From positions 6,260,822 through 6,324,821 of the forward strand of contig NC_052351.1 of the NCBI RefSeq assembly GCF_009727055.1: a stretch of 64,000 nt of DNA, written 5' to 3'. This stretch comes from Benincasa hispida (Eukaryota > Streptophyta > Magnoliopsida > Cucurbitales > Cucurbitaceae). Position numbers and translations under genes: made by a program. This document shows, piece by piece, positions 11,689 to 24,213 of the stretch. The notes beneath the pieces are model-generated. The model was not told the DNA's origin. It did no database searches and worked only from the letters and a program-made list of their open reading frames with translations. The stretch's first letter is position 1, and each line of letters starts with the position of its first letter.

Positions 11689-12160
11689 AATTTATATTAT
11701 TTATTTTTTACAGGATCAATATTATATCCCTGACTTTGCAGCCGAACATGATTGAAATGTTTTTATTTCATGTCTATTAAACTTAGATGTCTTTTTTTAA
11801 TCAAGACTCATGTTTTTGTCATTTTTAGATCATATATGTCTATTTCATTTTGGAACAATATAAGTTGTAAGGATATTTATGACTATTTAACTAAGTTTGG
11901 TTATTCTTTGTTTTCAAATAATTTCCATCATACATGATATTTAGCTACAATTGAAGCTAAGAGAAATATAGTGTTTTATTTTTTTAAAGAACAAAGTCAA
12001 TACCGACACTACATAGGTGTAGGTAAAAGTCATCTATCCTGATGTTATATGTTAAGTGCCGGAAAAAGTTCAATGTCTGTAAAAACAACAATCACAATGC
12101 ATACAAGTGTAAACATCGAAAAAGCATCTTGTCGATGCATATGCATGACATCAGTGTAGA

Positions 12161-13961
12161 TGTTGGGTTGTATGCCTTACAACTCGTGGTTTGTAAACAT
12201 TAAACATATTCTTTTTGACACTAAAGTTGTTATTGTAGTTTTTCAGTAAAAATGTTATTGAATGTGTGAATTGCACCTTTTTAACCCTAAATTCAATAAA
12301 CTAAGAACCCCTGACTATAGCATGAATACTTGAACTTTATGTAGAGACATAAAAGTGGATCAAGTTCGAGTAATGGCTAAAACAGTCTATAGTACAGGGA
12401 TAAAGCTGGGTACCTTAACCTAGGGACACTATAGATGTGACCCACTTTGTATTTGATACAAACAATATGATCTTGAATTGTTTATGTGGAGACATACGAG
12501 TGGGAACGTCCTATGCAATGAGTTTGCATAAGATCGAACCATGAAATAGTCACTTTTACTTCATTTACTAATAAGATGTATTTATTCAAGATTATCTTTT
12601 AATCTGCATGGGTGAGAGTGGCTCAACATTGCCGACTTAATAAGCCTCCCATTTTAGGGGTAAAACCGGATAAATAGCTGAGGGCATAGTCTTGCAAGAT
12701 GGAATTCACTCATACCCAATTTTAGGGATAGTAGATAGGTTGTTCTATAATGTTTTGACTCCATATCTTGAACAAGGCCCCACCCTCTCATTGGCTCGAG
12801 AGGGTCTCGGTTTGGTGGTTGGACCACAAACCAATTGCTCATTAGAGGATTAGTGGGATTTAAGAAGCAAGATATAATTACAGAGGAAAAACGGTAACTT
12901 TGACCCAGTTGTAATTATGAACCTGTGAAGGATCGACTTTTTAATCATGGTTAAATCAAGTGGATAGAAATATATCTACAGTGAGGAAAGTATAGCTACT
13001 AGGCTTTAGTGGAGTGTCCCGATAGTTAACGAATGTTGGTTAATTAGGTTAAAAAGATTAGCTGGTTAATCTCGGATCGTTGGAGCTTATGATCTGTAGG
13101 TCCATTAGAAACCCCTTCTAGCTCAAATCGGACTAAAACTTAGGACAGTGTGATGAGATTTTGAAATGTTCAAATCCGGATTAGGGAATAAAACATTAAT
13201 TATATATGATATAATTAAACGTTCAATTGTTGAATTAAATAAATTAGAGAGTTGGAAAATATTTAAATATGATTTAAGTATTACACATGAATGAGGATTC
13301 ATATTTGGGATTTGTGTTTTATTAATTTAATATTAGATATTAAATTAATTATTAGAATTAATATTATTTAAAATTGATTTTAAGAAATTTTATTTAAAAT
13401 TTATTATTTGAATTAATTTTATTTAAAATGAAAATTCATTTTAGTTTGAATTTTTGGAAAATTAAAAAATAAATGAAATTTTGAGTTAGTGAAAATATCC
13501 CAAATTATTCTCTAATTAAATACCTATAATTCCACTAAATTAAATTTGATTTGGTGTCATCTTGAGATGGAATTCAATTGCATGGATTCTTCTATAAGTA
13601 GAAGAATGATTTTATGGGAAAAGCTTCATGCATTTTTTTGTTTTTGAACAAAGAATTTGTTCTTCCGAAATCCTGCACCAAATACACTCTCAAGCTTTGT
13701 TTCCTTTAATTTCTTCATCAATTTGGATCATACAATATGTTTTGAGGTTGGAGAATAGTGAGAAAGACTTTAGCAATAGTCCATGAAGTGTTCATGATCA
13801 GAATTAACCAAGGAGTTGCTGAAATTTAGAGTTCTACAAAGGTTGTTATTCTAAAACACTAATATTAATGTTATGAACATGCATGCTAATTCCTCAAACT
13901 TAATGTAGTTAGAATACTAAAGATCTAAATGGTTTTTGCATGCTTGTAGTTAACTCTTACA
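12161..13961 (+). repeat. 5' LTR of copia element D
   Basis: It begins TGTTGGGTTGTATG, ends ACTCTTACA and is followed directly by a tRNA-Met primer site. The TATA box is TATAAGTAG at 13593-13601. Its sequence runs parallel to the A-family LTRs at 18653 and 30605, sharing the 'GTAAACATTAAACATATTCT', 'ATGAATACTTGAACTTTATGT' and 'CCTATGCAA...GTTTGCATAAGA' landmarks. Confidence 0.85.
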
Positions 13962-14671
13962 ATTTGGTATCTGCACATGATTTAAGCACTCAATTTGTAT
14001 TCATTTTGGCTTGGTGGGTGTTAATTCATGCGATGAATGTTGTGGTGGCTAAAGTGGATTATTATGGTTTTGGGATCAAAATTTGCCTTCAATTCAATTG
14101 TAATTGTTGTAATTGGCTCCTTATTTATGGGCTTTAATGGGTGAAGAAGAGTCTGTAAATTTTTTAGAGTCATTAGAGTTGAAATTAGGTTGTAATTGGA
14201 AGTTTTTGGAGAAAGGCGCAACAAGAAAAAAAACGGGAAGCTGTTTCTATCAAGCGGTGCCGCCGTGCTCCTTCAACTGCGTCGTGATGCTATTTTTTAG
14301 TATTTCCAGAAATGTGTGTGAGTGAGAAGCAGCGGTCTAGCTAGACTGGTTTGGCCCGGTTAAACTCATTTAGGTCCAATTTAACCTGGTTTGCTGCCTT
14401 GGAGGTTCGGTTCAAGGGTTTTTCAGCTGGTTTGGGTTAGTTTGAAGTGTTTAGGAGCAATTTGGAGCCGATTCTAAGTTATTATTGTAATAATTTAGTA
14501 ATTTACTTACGTATGATGCCAAAACTTGTCCATTTCAGTACGTGCTTAATTAACTATGCATTATGAATGTATGTTATTAAATTAAATCTTGTTTGTGCAT
14601 AAAGTATGTCATGTAGATTTAAAATTCTACCATAGGAAAGCATGTTGCAAGCATTAGAAGTATGTAATTGA

Positions 14672-15275
14672 AAAGAGACTAGACGACCGTGGAGTGATAC
14701 TATACGATAGTTCATTCAGCTAGCCGATAGCTAAACGATCGCGAAGCTTCTTCTAAACGATTGGACATCATCTATTCGATAGATCTTGTCATCTTCCACT
14801 TGCTCAATCGTTTACACAATTGTTCTTCCTCCGGTCTTATCCTCTAACCAAGTCCACACAGAGCCCACACTTCTGGATTCTCACATCGAGAATACTAAGG
14901 TAGCCATTATGGTGGTGTCGTATTCAACTCAACATAGTGAGGCTTTTGGAGGCCGTTTGCTGTGTTTGTGGTCTTGGAGATCATTCTGTTCGTGGTCGCT
15001 GTGATCGTGTTGTGTTGCGGTCGAAGTGTTCGAGCGTTCATGGTTGCCATCTTGCTGTGAACAAGCATTCGTGATCGAAGGTGTTGAAGATGAGTCTTCA
15101 AAGGTATGTGTAATTTATCCCTTGATCTAATCTGTAAAGGCATGTTATAATTTCGTTGTATGCATGATCGCTTTGTTTCCATTTCTTGACTATAATTATT
15201 GTTGTTCAAATACAATTGAAATTTGGAACGATCATTCTGCTACTCATGGAAATCTTCATGTTCCAATTTCCTTCA
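14672..15275 (+). repeat. Truncated LTR of the C/H family
   Basis: It carries the CGATCG-containing words, the 'CACAGAGCCCACACTTCTGGATTCTCACA...GAGAATAC' landmark and the terminal '...AATTTCCTTCA' end seen in the H 5' LTR (42436-44718). Only about the last quarter of the 2.3-kb LTR is present, so its 5' part was deleted. The left limit is approximate. Confidence 0.7.
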
Positions 15276-15885
15276 GTTATAAGTGTTATAATATATAGTA
15301 TGCATATATAGGATTTCATGAGGTTTAATATAAGTTATTATATTAAATTATGAAATGTATGATGTATGTTATGGAGAATGTCTAAGTTATAAGTATTATG
15401 AAATGAATTAGATATTTAAAATCTATACCAAAGATAAATGCATACTCACTTAAGGTAAACAATGAAAACTTGTTTTAATAGTTAAAATAGATTGTTATTT
15501 TGTAAAACTTTGGTTACAAACTCACCCGACAAGATCCTGTTGAAGGCTGGAGGTACTTAAGTTGACGGTTTATGGAATACCTGTAGCCTGGGGATCAAAC
15601 CAGTTCTTGGGTTTTGTAACCTGATTTATGAGCATGCGTGAGCGATGTGAGGCAATAAATGGTTAATCAGTTAGACATTGTAGGTTAAATCTAGTATAAA
15701 AGTTATACTTGGATAAACACCTAAACTTAGACTGTTTTAATTAGCCGAAATATACCTAAGTTACCCAGCCGTTTAGAACACTTCAGTGGAAGATTAATGA
15801 TATATATATGATATATTATTTTTAGCTTTCATGTCCCTAAGAGTTCAGACCGTGAGATTCATGCTTGGTTTCATATCGTTTTTAG

Positions 15886-17783
15886 TGTTGGGAATGTCCT
15901 AAACTCACAGTTCATAAATATTGTTAAACATATTCTATTTATCAATAAAAGTATTATTGAGTATTTTATTTAATAAATTTTTATTGATATTGCATTCTAT
16001 TATAAAAATCCAATAAACAAATTCATGGCTATAGTATGAATACTTTAACTTTATGTGGACATAAAAGAGGATCAAATTTTATTATATAGCCAAAATGGTC
16101 TATTAGTATATGGATGAGATTGGGTACCTCATCTTGGTGACACTATTGGATGCGACCCATTTTGTATATCGATACAAATGATGTGATCCAAAATCATTCA
16201 TGTGGATACATGTGAATGGGGACATCCTATGCAATGAGTTTGCATAAGACCGAACCTTGAAATGTCACTTTTCTTTATAATGACCGTTTACTGTTTAAAC
16301 TTACTATTTCAAAATTCAATGACCTAGGGTAACTCGATCTTAATCCTGAGCTAACTATGAACTCCTGTTTATTCGAGATTATCTTTTGATCTGTATAGAA
16401 GAAAGTAGTCCAACAACATTGCTCAATAAGCCTCCCATTTTGGGGATAAGATGGGATAAATAGCTAGGGACATAGCTTTGCAAGATGGAATTCATTCCTA
16501 CACGACTTAGTGTTAGCAGATAGGTTGTTCTCTTAAGCGCGAATTCCTAGTTTTGAACAATAGAGCTCCACCCTCTCATAATTGAAAGGGTCATGATTTA
16601 TAAGTTGGACTATAAACCAATTATTTGATGAAGGATCGGTGGGAGCTTAAGGAGCAAGATGTAGTTACAGGGATAAAATAGTAATTTTGACCTAGCTATA
16701 AATACGAATGACCTGTGAAAGATCGACTTACCGATTATGGCTAAAATGAACATAAATATATCTATAGTGCGAAGAGTGCAACTATCGAGCTATAGTGGTG
16801 TGTCTCAATAGTAACTAATGGTGATAATTCGGTTTAAAAAGTTTAATCAATTAATTGTAAATTGTTGAAGCTCATGATCTGTAGGTCCATAAGATCCATC
16901 TACTAGCTCGTAAAATTATTTTGAATTAGTGAATTGAGTGAATTTGGAACGTTGAGATTCGAAATAAAGGTTTTGAATTTGAAATGTTCAAATTAAATTA
17001 GGATTTCTATTAATTCCGTTTGATACAATTGAAACATTTAATTCTTTATCGAAATTAAATGAAATTGGAGAGTTCAAAATATTTAAATAATGATTTAAAT
17101 ATTTGATGAAGTATAATATATATTGAATATTTGATATTAAATTTAATTAATTTAATTAGTTTAATTGATTATTCAATTTTGTTTAATTTTAAAATTTGTT
17201 CAAAATTGGTTAATTTGATTAATTAGAAACTTTTGTTTTTTAAAAAAAAATATAAAAATTAAATGAAAATTTGGTTTTTGAAAAATCAGTTTCAATTTAA
17301 AATTATTAATCAAATTAAATAAATAAATTGAATTTAAAATTTGAAAGTTGGAAACTCCAATCTTGGATTTTCCCACTCAAATTAACACCTCATGTCAAGT
17401 GGCATTAGCCTTTTACTCAAATTTGCATGTTCTTCTTGTATAAATTGAAGTTTATGCATGCTGATTAAAAGCTTTGAAACTTCTGTTGAAAAAATCCCTC
17501 CAAACTCTCTTCAATCTCACTCAAATCCAGCTTATATTTAGAGATTCCATCTCTCAATTCAAGTTAGAGAATAGTAGAGAAGATATTTGTGGTGGTCCAT
17601 TGAAAGATTGAAGCTTCAATTCGTGGAATTTAACTAGAATTGAAGAGTTTTCATCAAAGGTATTTAATTCATAAAACCCTTTCTAGAAAACTGTTTCTTT
17701 ACATATTTTAAAACTCAAATTAAATGTAATTAGAGTGCTTATTGATTCTGATTTCTTCCATTACATGTTAGTTTACTCTATCA
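15886..17783 (+). mobile_element. Solo LTR E (copia, B family)
   Basis: It starts TGTTGGGAATGTCC, ends TCTATCA and is flanked by perfect 5-bp target duplications TTTAG (15881-15885 and 17784-17788). The start resembles the LTRs of element B (TGTTAGGAATGTCC). Having one LTR and no internal region is the product of LTR-LTR recombination of a full element. Confidence 0.88.
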
Positions 17784-18022
17784 TTTAGGTGACCCCTCCA
17801 TTCTTAAAGTGTTTGCATGGATCAATAGCAAGGTGAATAGGGGAAGTTGTTCATAGTAAGTGGGAGAAAGAAGTGTATCAACACATTCTACGGTCTCTTC
17901 CATTAGTTTGCACTGTGAGATTCCCATGTTAATGAGATATGGGTGTCTTATTAATTTTGCTAAAACTCAATTGGATTTAATAGTATTTCACTAAAAGAAT
18001 TTATTTATATGTTTCAACACAT

Positions 18023-18652
18023 CTAACTCAATAATTCAATTACTCACTTCAAATAAGGTTAACAGAGATAATTATTCAACATAGAAATCAAATATAAACA
18101 CAATACTAGTATTCGATGATATGAGGTTTATTTTAACAGAGGAATATTCTCTAGTTCCCAGCTTATCAGCAAATTGAAATGTCCGGGATGCCAATGACAA
18201 ATGGGTAAGGGCAATTGAAAAGGCTTGTACCTATATTTTAGCAAGCATATTTGATGTCTTGATTAAAAAACATGATAGCATGGTTATCGCTAAGGCAATC
18301 ATGGATTTATTGCAGGCGATGTTCAGACAACCATCCACATCTATCAGGCATGATGCTCTTAAGTACATTTACTACTACCGCATAAAGGAACGAACCTCTG
18401 TTAGAGAACATGTTTTAGATATGATGGTCAACTTCAATCTGGCGAAGGCAAACGACTGTCATAGATGAAAAGAATCAAGTCAATTTCATGATGGAATCTC
18501 TTCTAAAAAGTTTTCTGCGATTACATACGAAGGCAATGGTGAATAAAATTGAATATAATCTGACAACTCTTTTAAAATGAGCTCCAGACTTGCCAGTCTT
18601 TTCTATTTGCAAAGGCAAAATAAGGTAAATATGATTTACTCGTTGTTGAAAC
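18023..18652 (+). pseudogene. gag remnant of copia element D
   Basis: This is the capsid-precursor region. The readable part includes LIKKHDSMVIAKAIMDLLQA, then RQPSTSIRHDALKYIYYYR, then RTSVREHVLDMMVNFNLAKA. It parallels the gag of element A (26338-27200). The expected start codon is ACG here (about 18027), there are several stops and shifts, and the frame is cut at 18652 by insertion of element A. The 3' continuation resumes at 40611 after the duplicated GAAAC. Confidence 0.75.
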
Positions 18653-20284
18653 TGTTAGATTGTATGTTCTAAAACTCGCAGTTTGTAAACATTAAACATA
18701 TTCTATTTGCAATAAATATGTTATTGAGATTTATTTAATAAAGTTATTATTGAATATGTAAATTGTGCATGTTAAAGCCTAAATAAACTAACGAACCCTT
18801 GGCTAAGCATGAATACTTGAACTTTATGTAGAGACATAAAAGTGGATCAATTTTGAGTATATAACCATAACGGTCTATAAGTATGATGATAGGGTTGGGT
18901 ACTTTATCTTGGGGACACTATGGATGTGGCTCGTTTTGTAGTGATACAAACGATATGGTCTTGAAATCATTTATGTAAAGACATGCTGGTGGAGACATCC
19001 TATGCAAAAGATGTTTGCATAAGACCGGACCACGAAATAGTAACTTTTCTTTATAACGTTGTTTACTGTTAAAATTGACTATTTCAATTTGATGACCTAG
19101 ATAACTCGATTTTAATCCTAAGCTAATTACGAACTCCTGCTTATTCGGGACGATCCTTTAATCTGCATGGGTGAGAGTAACTTAACATCACCGACTCAAT
19201 ATGCCTTCTATTTTAGGGGTAAGACCGGGCAGATAGTTGAGGACATAGTCTTACAAGATGAAATTCGCTCTTAGTCAATTCTAGGGAGAGTAGATATGTT
19301 ATTCTCTTAAGTGTTGACAAGGAGCCCCACCTTCTCATTGGCCCAGGAAGGACTCGGTTTGGTGGTTGAATCACAAACCAATTGTCCATTAGAGAACCAG
19401 TGGAACTTAAGGAACAAGATGTAATTACAAGGATAAAACAATAATTTTGACCCAGTTGTGATTACAAATAATCTGTGAAAGATCGACTTACTAATTATGG
19501 TTAAATTATGTGGACAAAAATGTCTACAGTGAGGACAGTGAAACTACTGGGGTTTAGTGGAGTGTCCCGATAGTTAAAGAATGTTGGTTAATTAGGCTAA
19601 AAAATTTAACCGATTAATCTTGAATTGTTGGAGCTCATGATCTGTAGGTCCATTAGGTTCCCATGTTAGCTTATATTAGACTAAACCTTAGGATAGTGTG
19701 ATGAGAGAATTTGAAACATTCAAATTCAGTTTAGGGAATAATCATTAATTATATATGATATAATTAACGTAATTATATAGTTTAATTATTGAATTAAACG
19801 AAATTGAAGAGTTGTAATTATTTAAATTTATGAATGGAAATTCAAGTTCGAGATTCGCGTTTTATTAATTTGATATTTGATATTAAATTAATTTGATTAA
19901 TTAATTATTTTTATTTAAAACTAATTTTATTTGAAATTAATTATTAGAATTAGTTTTATTTAAAATTAGTTTGAAAGAAATGAATTTTATTTAAGATTAA
20001 TTATTTGAATAAATTTTATGTAAACTTAAAATTCATTTAAATTGAGTTTTTTGAAATTCAAAACATTAAATGAAATTTTCAAGTGAGTGGAATTATCCCA
20101 AATTCATAGTGAGTAGAATTATCCAACTTTTTCCACTTACTAAAACACCTCAAATTCTACTTAGTGCATGCAAAATTAAGTGTCAACTTGATTTTAAGTC
20201 TCTTTGCATGTAATTACACTATAAATAGAAGAAAATTGGTGGAGGAAAAATTTCATGCAAATTTGTTTTTTTGAAAGAAGTTAT
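18653..20284 (+). repeat. Element A 5' LTR, first segment
   Basis: It begins TGTTAGATTGTATG and contains TATA box TATAAATAG at 20220-20228. It stops where solo LTR C begins; the LTR continues at 24214. It aligns with 30605-31217 and 39276 onward of the 3' LTR. Confidence 0.88.
20220..20228 (+). promoter_or_regulatory. TATA box of element A 5' LTR
   Basis: TATAAATAG followed by AAGAAAAT; the same word is at 40246-40254 in the 3' LTR. Solo LTR C is inserted about 60 bp downstream, so any transcript would run straight into C. Confidence 0.6.
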
Positions 20285-21725
20285 TGAAGGAAATTGAACA
20301 TGAGGATTTCCATGAGCAGTGGAAATGATCTTTTCCCAATTTCAATTGTATATGAACTTTACAATTATAATCACAAACGAAAACATACGGTTATGCGAAA
20401 TATAGAAATTACAGCATCCTATACAATAGATCAAGGACAAGAATCAACACACTTTTGTAGACTCATCTTCAAGTTCCTTAATCACGAACACTCGATCACA
20501 GCAACATAACAACACACGAATGCTCATCCAACACGACCGCTACACTGCACGATCACTGTACACTCGAAATAAGCAATCGCCAAGGTCACGAACACCCCGA
20601 ACACCACGAATGGCCTCCACAGAACATTGGTATTCTCGGTGTGAGAATCCAGAGGGTGGGCTTTGTGTGAACTAGGTTTGAGGCAGAAAACGGGAGGAAC
20701 CACAATCGTGTAAACGATTGAGCAAGTGGGAGATGGAACAACCTATCGATAGGTCGATGCCCAATCATTTAAGAAAAGTTATGTGATTGTTTAGCTCATC
20801 GCTTAGCTAAGTGTCTATCACATAAGAACACTCCACGATCGTTTTGCTAACTGCAAGCCGTCGCTTAGTAAATCTCATTTACTTGACAACTACTCCGTGA
20901 GTATTTTTCAAGGTTGAAAATCTTAAAACAAAATTTTTGCAAATCTTTTCTCTTTCTTACCAAAATTAGGAAAACAATTTTTCTTTTTATCTCATGGTTA
21001 CCATGAAACCACCAATAATCTCCCACACAATTGGTTATTAAAAAAAGAGAGATAATTATCCAATAATTAATATTATTATAAATATAAATGATAACTAACT
21101 TACCATAATATATTTATAACCTATAGTTTTAATATTTTATCTCATGAAACATATAAATCATAGCTCTTTTTCTATTCCATAGCACTTAATGTAAATCTTA
21201 TTTACATTAATCCTCCTCGTGATGTATCTCATACACAATACCAATCATATAATATATAATCGAATTACCTCTTGTCAATTTGAACATTTCAAATCAACAC
21301 CAAGAACTGATCCTCAACTTAAATTCATTGAGCTACCAAGAGGACCTTATGGACCTGAAGCTCGAAGCTCCAATGGTACATGAATAACTGACTAAACTCT
21401 TTAGTCACGGGATCCACCATCCATTAACTGCTAGGCACTCCGCTATAGACCGACAGCTGAATTCTCCTTACCACAGATATATTATGTGTCCATTTTAACC
21501 AATCAATAGTGCAACAACCCTTCACAGATCGCTATAACTTGTAGAAATACAAGTTATTTATGCCCCTTATCTAGATATTGTGGCCAAAAGTTAGTAATTA
21601 TGCACCAATTGTATGAAAATTAGCCTAATATTACAATAATTATAAATGTTTGCAATTACACCCATTAACACCAAAAAGATGGAAGACAAGCCTTACTCTG
21701 TTTTGTAGGAGACCAAGTCACCGCT

Positions 21726-21763
21726 CTGTCTCTTATACACATCTAGATGTGTATAAGAGACAG
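21726..21763. other. Nextera mate-pair junction adapter, copy 1 (artefact)
   Basis: CTGTCTCTTATACACATCT (21726-21744) is joined directly to AGATGTGTATAAGAGACAG (21745-21763). This is exactly the pair of Tn5 mosaic-end sequences that forms the Nextera mate-pair circularisation junction. It is not plant DNA. Confidence 0.97.
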
Positions 21764-21926
21764 GATTCATTGAGCTACCAAGAGGACCTTATGGACCTGA
21801 AGCTCGAAGCTCCAATGGTACATGAATAACTGACTAAACTCTTTAGTCACGGGATCCACCATCCATTAACTGCTAGGCACTCCGCTATAGACCGACAGCT
21901 GAATTCTCCTTACCACAGATATATTA
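21764..21926. repeat. Artefactual exact copy of 21323-21484
   Basis: Bases 21765-21926 are identical, base for base, to 21323-21484 (162 bp) and are bounded by adapter junctions on both sides. This is a fragment of LTR C misplaced by untrimmed mate-pair reads, not a biological duplication. Confidence 0.95.
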
Positions 21927-21964
21927 CTGTCTCTTATACACATCTAGATGTGTATAAGAGACAG
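21927..21964. other. Nextera mate-pair junction adapter, copy 2 (artefact)
   Basis: This is the same 38-bp double mosaic end as at 21726 (halves 21927-21945 and 21946-21964). Read on the minus strand it encodes VSYTHLDVYKRQ, a peptide that recurs in databases as adapter contamination. Confidence 0.97.
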
Positions 21965-24213
21965 GCATGTGAGTCCATGATCGAAAGATGCAGCTGAGCA
22001 ACGCAAGAGCGGAGGATTGAGACACGTGCACAACTAACAGTTGTGCAGAATTGACGGTCTGATTGCATAACAGAAGGAATAATATCCCTCCATCTTCGGA
22101 ATTACCATTACCATGAGTGGGGACCACAAGGCCAGAGTCAAAGATCTGCACTTATAAATACCCCATTGATTTCAGAGAAAAGATATGCTATTGATACAGG
22201 GCTAAGTGCTTCTAGATTGTAGAGAAAAGGCTGAGCTGAATGCTTAAGAAAATAAATTCAGGAAGAAGACAAGATAAGGCCAAGAGGTGAATCTCAGATC
22301 CAACCTGCCAAACTCCCGATCGGAAGATCTGTGCAAAGACCCCTGCTACCGGTAGAGCAAGCCTGAGAGGGAAGCTCTTCCTACCATCAAATCCATCCTA
22401 TCCGGCAAGCAGATCTCCATTAAATCTGTGCTAAGACATTGGCACTTGATTGTATCTATTCTATCTCTCTTTCATTGTGTATTTCATGTTTTCTTTATCT
22501 CTTTATTCACACACCATGTATCAAATGCTTAGTAGAAATATTAAATGTTTCGATAAATTCCATTTACCATTTTCTGTCTATATCTGTTCACCCATCCAAC
22601 ACTTTCTTCATGATGTCTCTTAACCCCCTAATGAGCAATATGAATCACTAAGAACTTAATCTGTATTAAAGATATAAAATACGTTTAGCTAAAACATGCT
22701 AGACGACATCTTCACCTGTGAGAGCAGAAGTGAAGGTGTCATTCTGATCTATCGAAAGAAGGTTAGAAGAATGCGTTAACTAAAGCGAGTAGTACTTCCA
22801 GACATGGAAGCAACCTTGCGTTCATTACGTTAGTCTCTGTTTCACTACAGACATGTGGGAGTGCGGCCGATCACTGAGAGGTGTAAGCCAAGAGAAGAGC
22901 GAAACAGTATTTGTACCTTCAATCCAATTAAGAACTTGCGTTGTTTGTATTATTTGTCTTTATCTTTCTATTCTATTCATAAGACTTGTCGCTGCATCCC
23001 ATGTCTTTGCATACCTTTCACAGCCAGTCTTAATCCCAGCATCTTGTACATGAAGTCTGTATCTTGTAACATCTAGCTTAGGTTTACTGTATTTTTATGT
23101 TTTTATCGCATCTTTACTGCTTTCCTTTCTTTTATTGCAATTTATATACTTATACAAACTCATTTTTAAAGATTGAAAACCTGGTCGCATATATCATGAA
23201 CGTACCGTAATAATCTAAACCATTCCCTGTGTTCACCTCGGATCATACCGAGAAACTTGCGATGGAATTATACTTGGTTCCATCGTAAGGAAACTTGTGA
23301 CAACGCATGGCATACTACATGAACATCCATAATTAACGCATAACTAGAAGTAGTATCGCATCATTTTAAGCAATTTATATCATCAATCCAAACCCGTTAC
23401 AATCGCTCGTAAGTACAGCTCAACCAATAACCGTTATGCCCCTGTAATTATATCTAACTTCTTAAGTACCACTAAATCCTCTAATGAACATAAGTCATAG
23501 TCTTATTATGACCGTGTCTTCTCTTTCAAAGAGAAGATGTGGCGACTATGTTCAAGCCCGAAAACAGCCCTCAAGGGAGTAATCTATCTACTTATCCCTG
23601 CTTCCGAGAAGGAGTGAATTCCATCTTGTGTAAGTGAGTTCCCAGCTCCCAGATCAGACAAGTCCCCAAAAAGATAGGCATGTTGAGTTGGAAATCTGGC
23701 CACTCTCACCCATACTAATCAAAGGATTGCCCTCAAAGGAGAAGTTTCCAAAACACTTAGGATTGAGGTCGTGTCACCTATGGTCGTTTAGGTGTGATGT
23801 ATGTCTCCAGTATCAACAGTGTTATATATAGAGTCTAGTCATCTCATGATCTGGTCTTATACAAACTCTTTTTATATGACACCCCCACTCTCCACATGAA
23901 TGGTCAGGATCTACCATCTATAGTGGTTTACAACACTTGCAAACCTCTACAAAGCGGGCCATATCCATAGTGTCACCAGGATCAGGTATCCCACCTTAAT
24001 CCTTATTCTCCAGACCTATTTAGGTTATCCCTTAAGAGATGATCCACTTGTATATCTCATATACATGCTTAAGTTTACATAAGATTACCATGGAGCTTTG
24101 TTTATTGGATATGAGTAAATGCCATAATGAAATAACAATTATTTTATTCATAAAACAATGTGTATAATTACAAACAATGGGACTCCGGGAGAATTAGGAC
24201 ACCAATTCCAACA

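Larger units (their letters stand above)
8937..12160 (+). mobile_element. 5' part of a decayed CACTA (En/Spm) transposon
   Basis: A degenerate terminus TACTACAAAAAGA at about 8937 is followed by a subterminal zone (8975-9150) with repeated short CGACGCC / GACGTC / CATCGAC words, typical of CACTA elements. A GC-rich leader exon follows, ending in a plausible splice donor CAG/GTACG at 9369-9372. Then come a long AT-rich intron-like stretch and a broken TNP2-type transposase (10530-11340). A second zone with CGACAC/CGATGC words is at 12000-12155. Copia element D interrupts it at 12161, and the far terminus was not found. Confidence 0.65.
13962..18022 (+). other. Element D primer site and leader, carrying two inserted LTR pieces
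   Basis: The primer-binding site ATTTGGTATCTGC is a mutated TGGTATCAGAGC, complementary to the 3' end of initiator tRNA-Met. The leader has no long open frame. It contains a truncated C-family LTR (14672-15275) and solo LTR E (15886-17783). The remaining pieces align with element A's leader at 24521-26337, including 'GGTTACAAACTCACNCGA' and 'GGAGGTACTTAAGTTGA' landmarks. Confidence 0.7.
21533..23401 (+). mobile_element. Solo LTR N' inserted in LTR C
   Basis: Flanking 5-mers ATCGC are identical (21528-21532 and 23402-23406). The uninterrupted target reads through as CACAGATCGCTCGTAAG, matching LTR H. The termini are TATAAC (a mutated TGTAAC) and GTTACA, an inverted repeat of the LTR type. Right after the start lies the hairpin AACTTGTA-GAAA-TACAAGTT. 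A TATA box TATAAATA is at 22153-22160. No gag or pol is present. The interior 21726-21964 is an assembly artefact, so true length and sequence are unknown. Confidence 0.75.
20285..24213 (-). mobile_element. Solo LTR C (copia, C/H family), itself interrupted by LTR N'
   Basis: On the minus strand it starts TGTTGGAATTGGTGTCC (at 24213) and ends AATTTCCTTCA (at 20285), matching the H LTR at 42436-44718. Flanking 5-mers are GTTAT and GTTTG, an imperfect target duplication. About 1.87 kb inside it (21533-23401) is a second insertion with its own ATCGC duplication. The part at 21485-21964 is disturbed by adapter sequence. Confidence 0.85.

Noticed and set aside
20294..20509. 71-codon frame in LTR C
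   Set aside because: It lies inside LTR sequence conserved as non-coding DNA in H and in the fragment at 14672; no domain.
21534..21557. Palindrome resembling a site-specific recombination site (loxP-like ATAACTT arms)
   Set aside because: The similarity is limited to the outer seven bases; it lies at an LTR start with a target duplication, which explains it better.
21924..22151. 75-codon frame ending VSYTHLDVYKRQ
   Set aside because: The C-terminal part is translated sequencing adapter, so the frame is not real.
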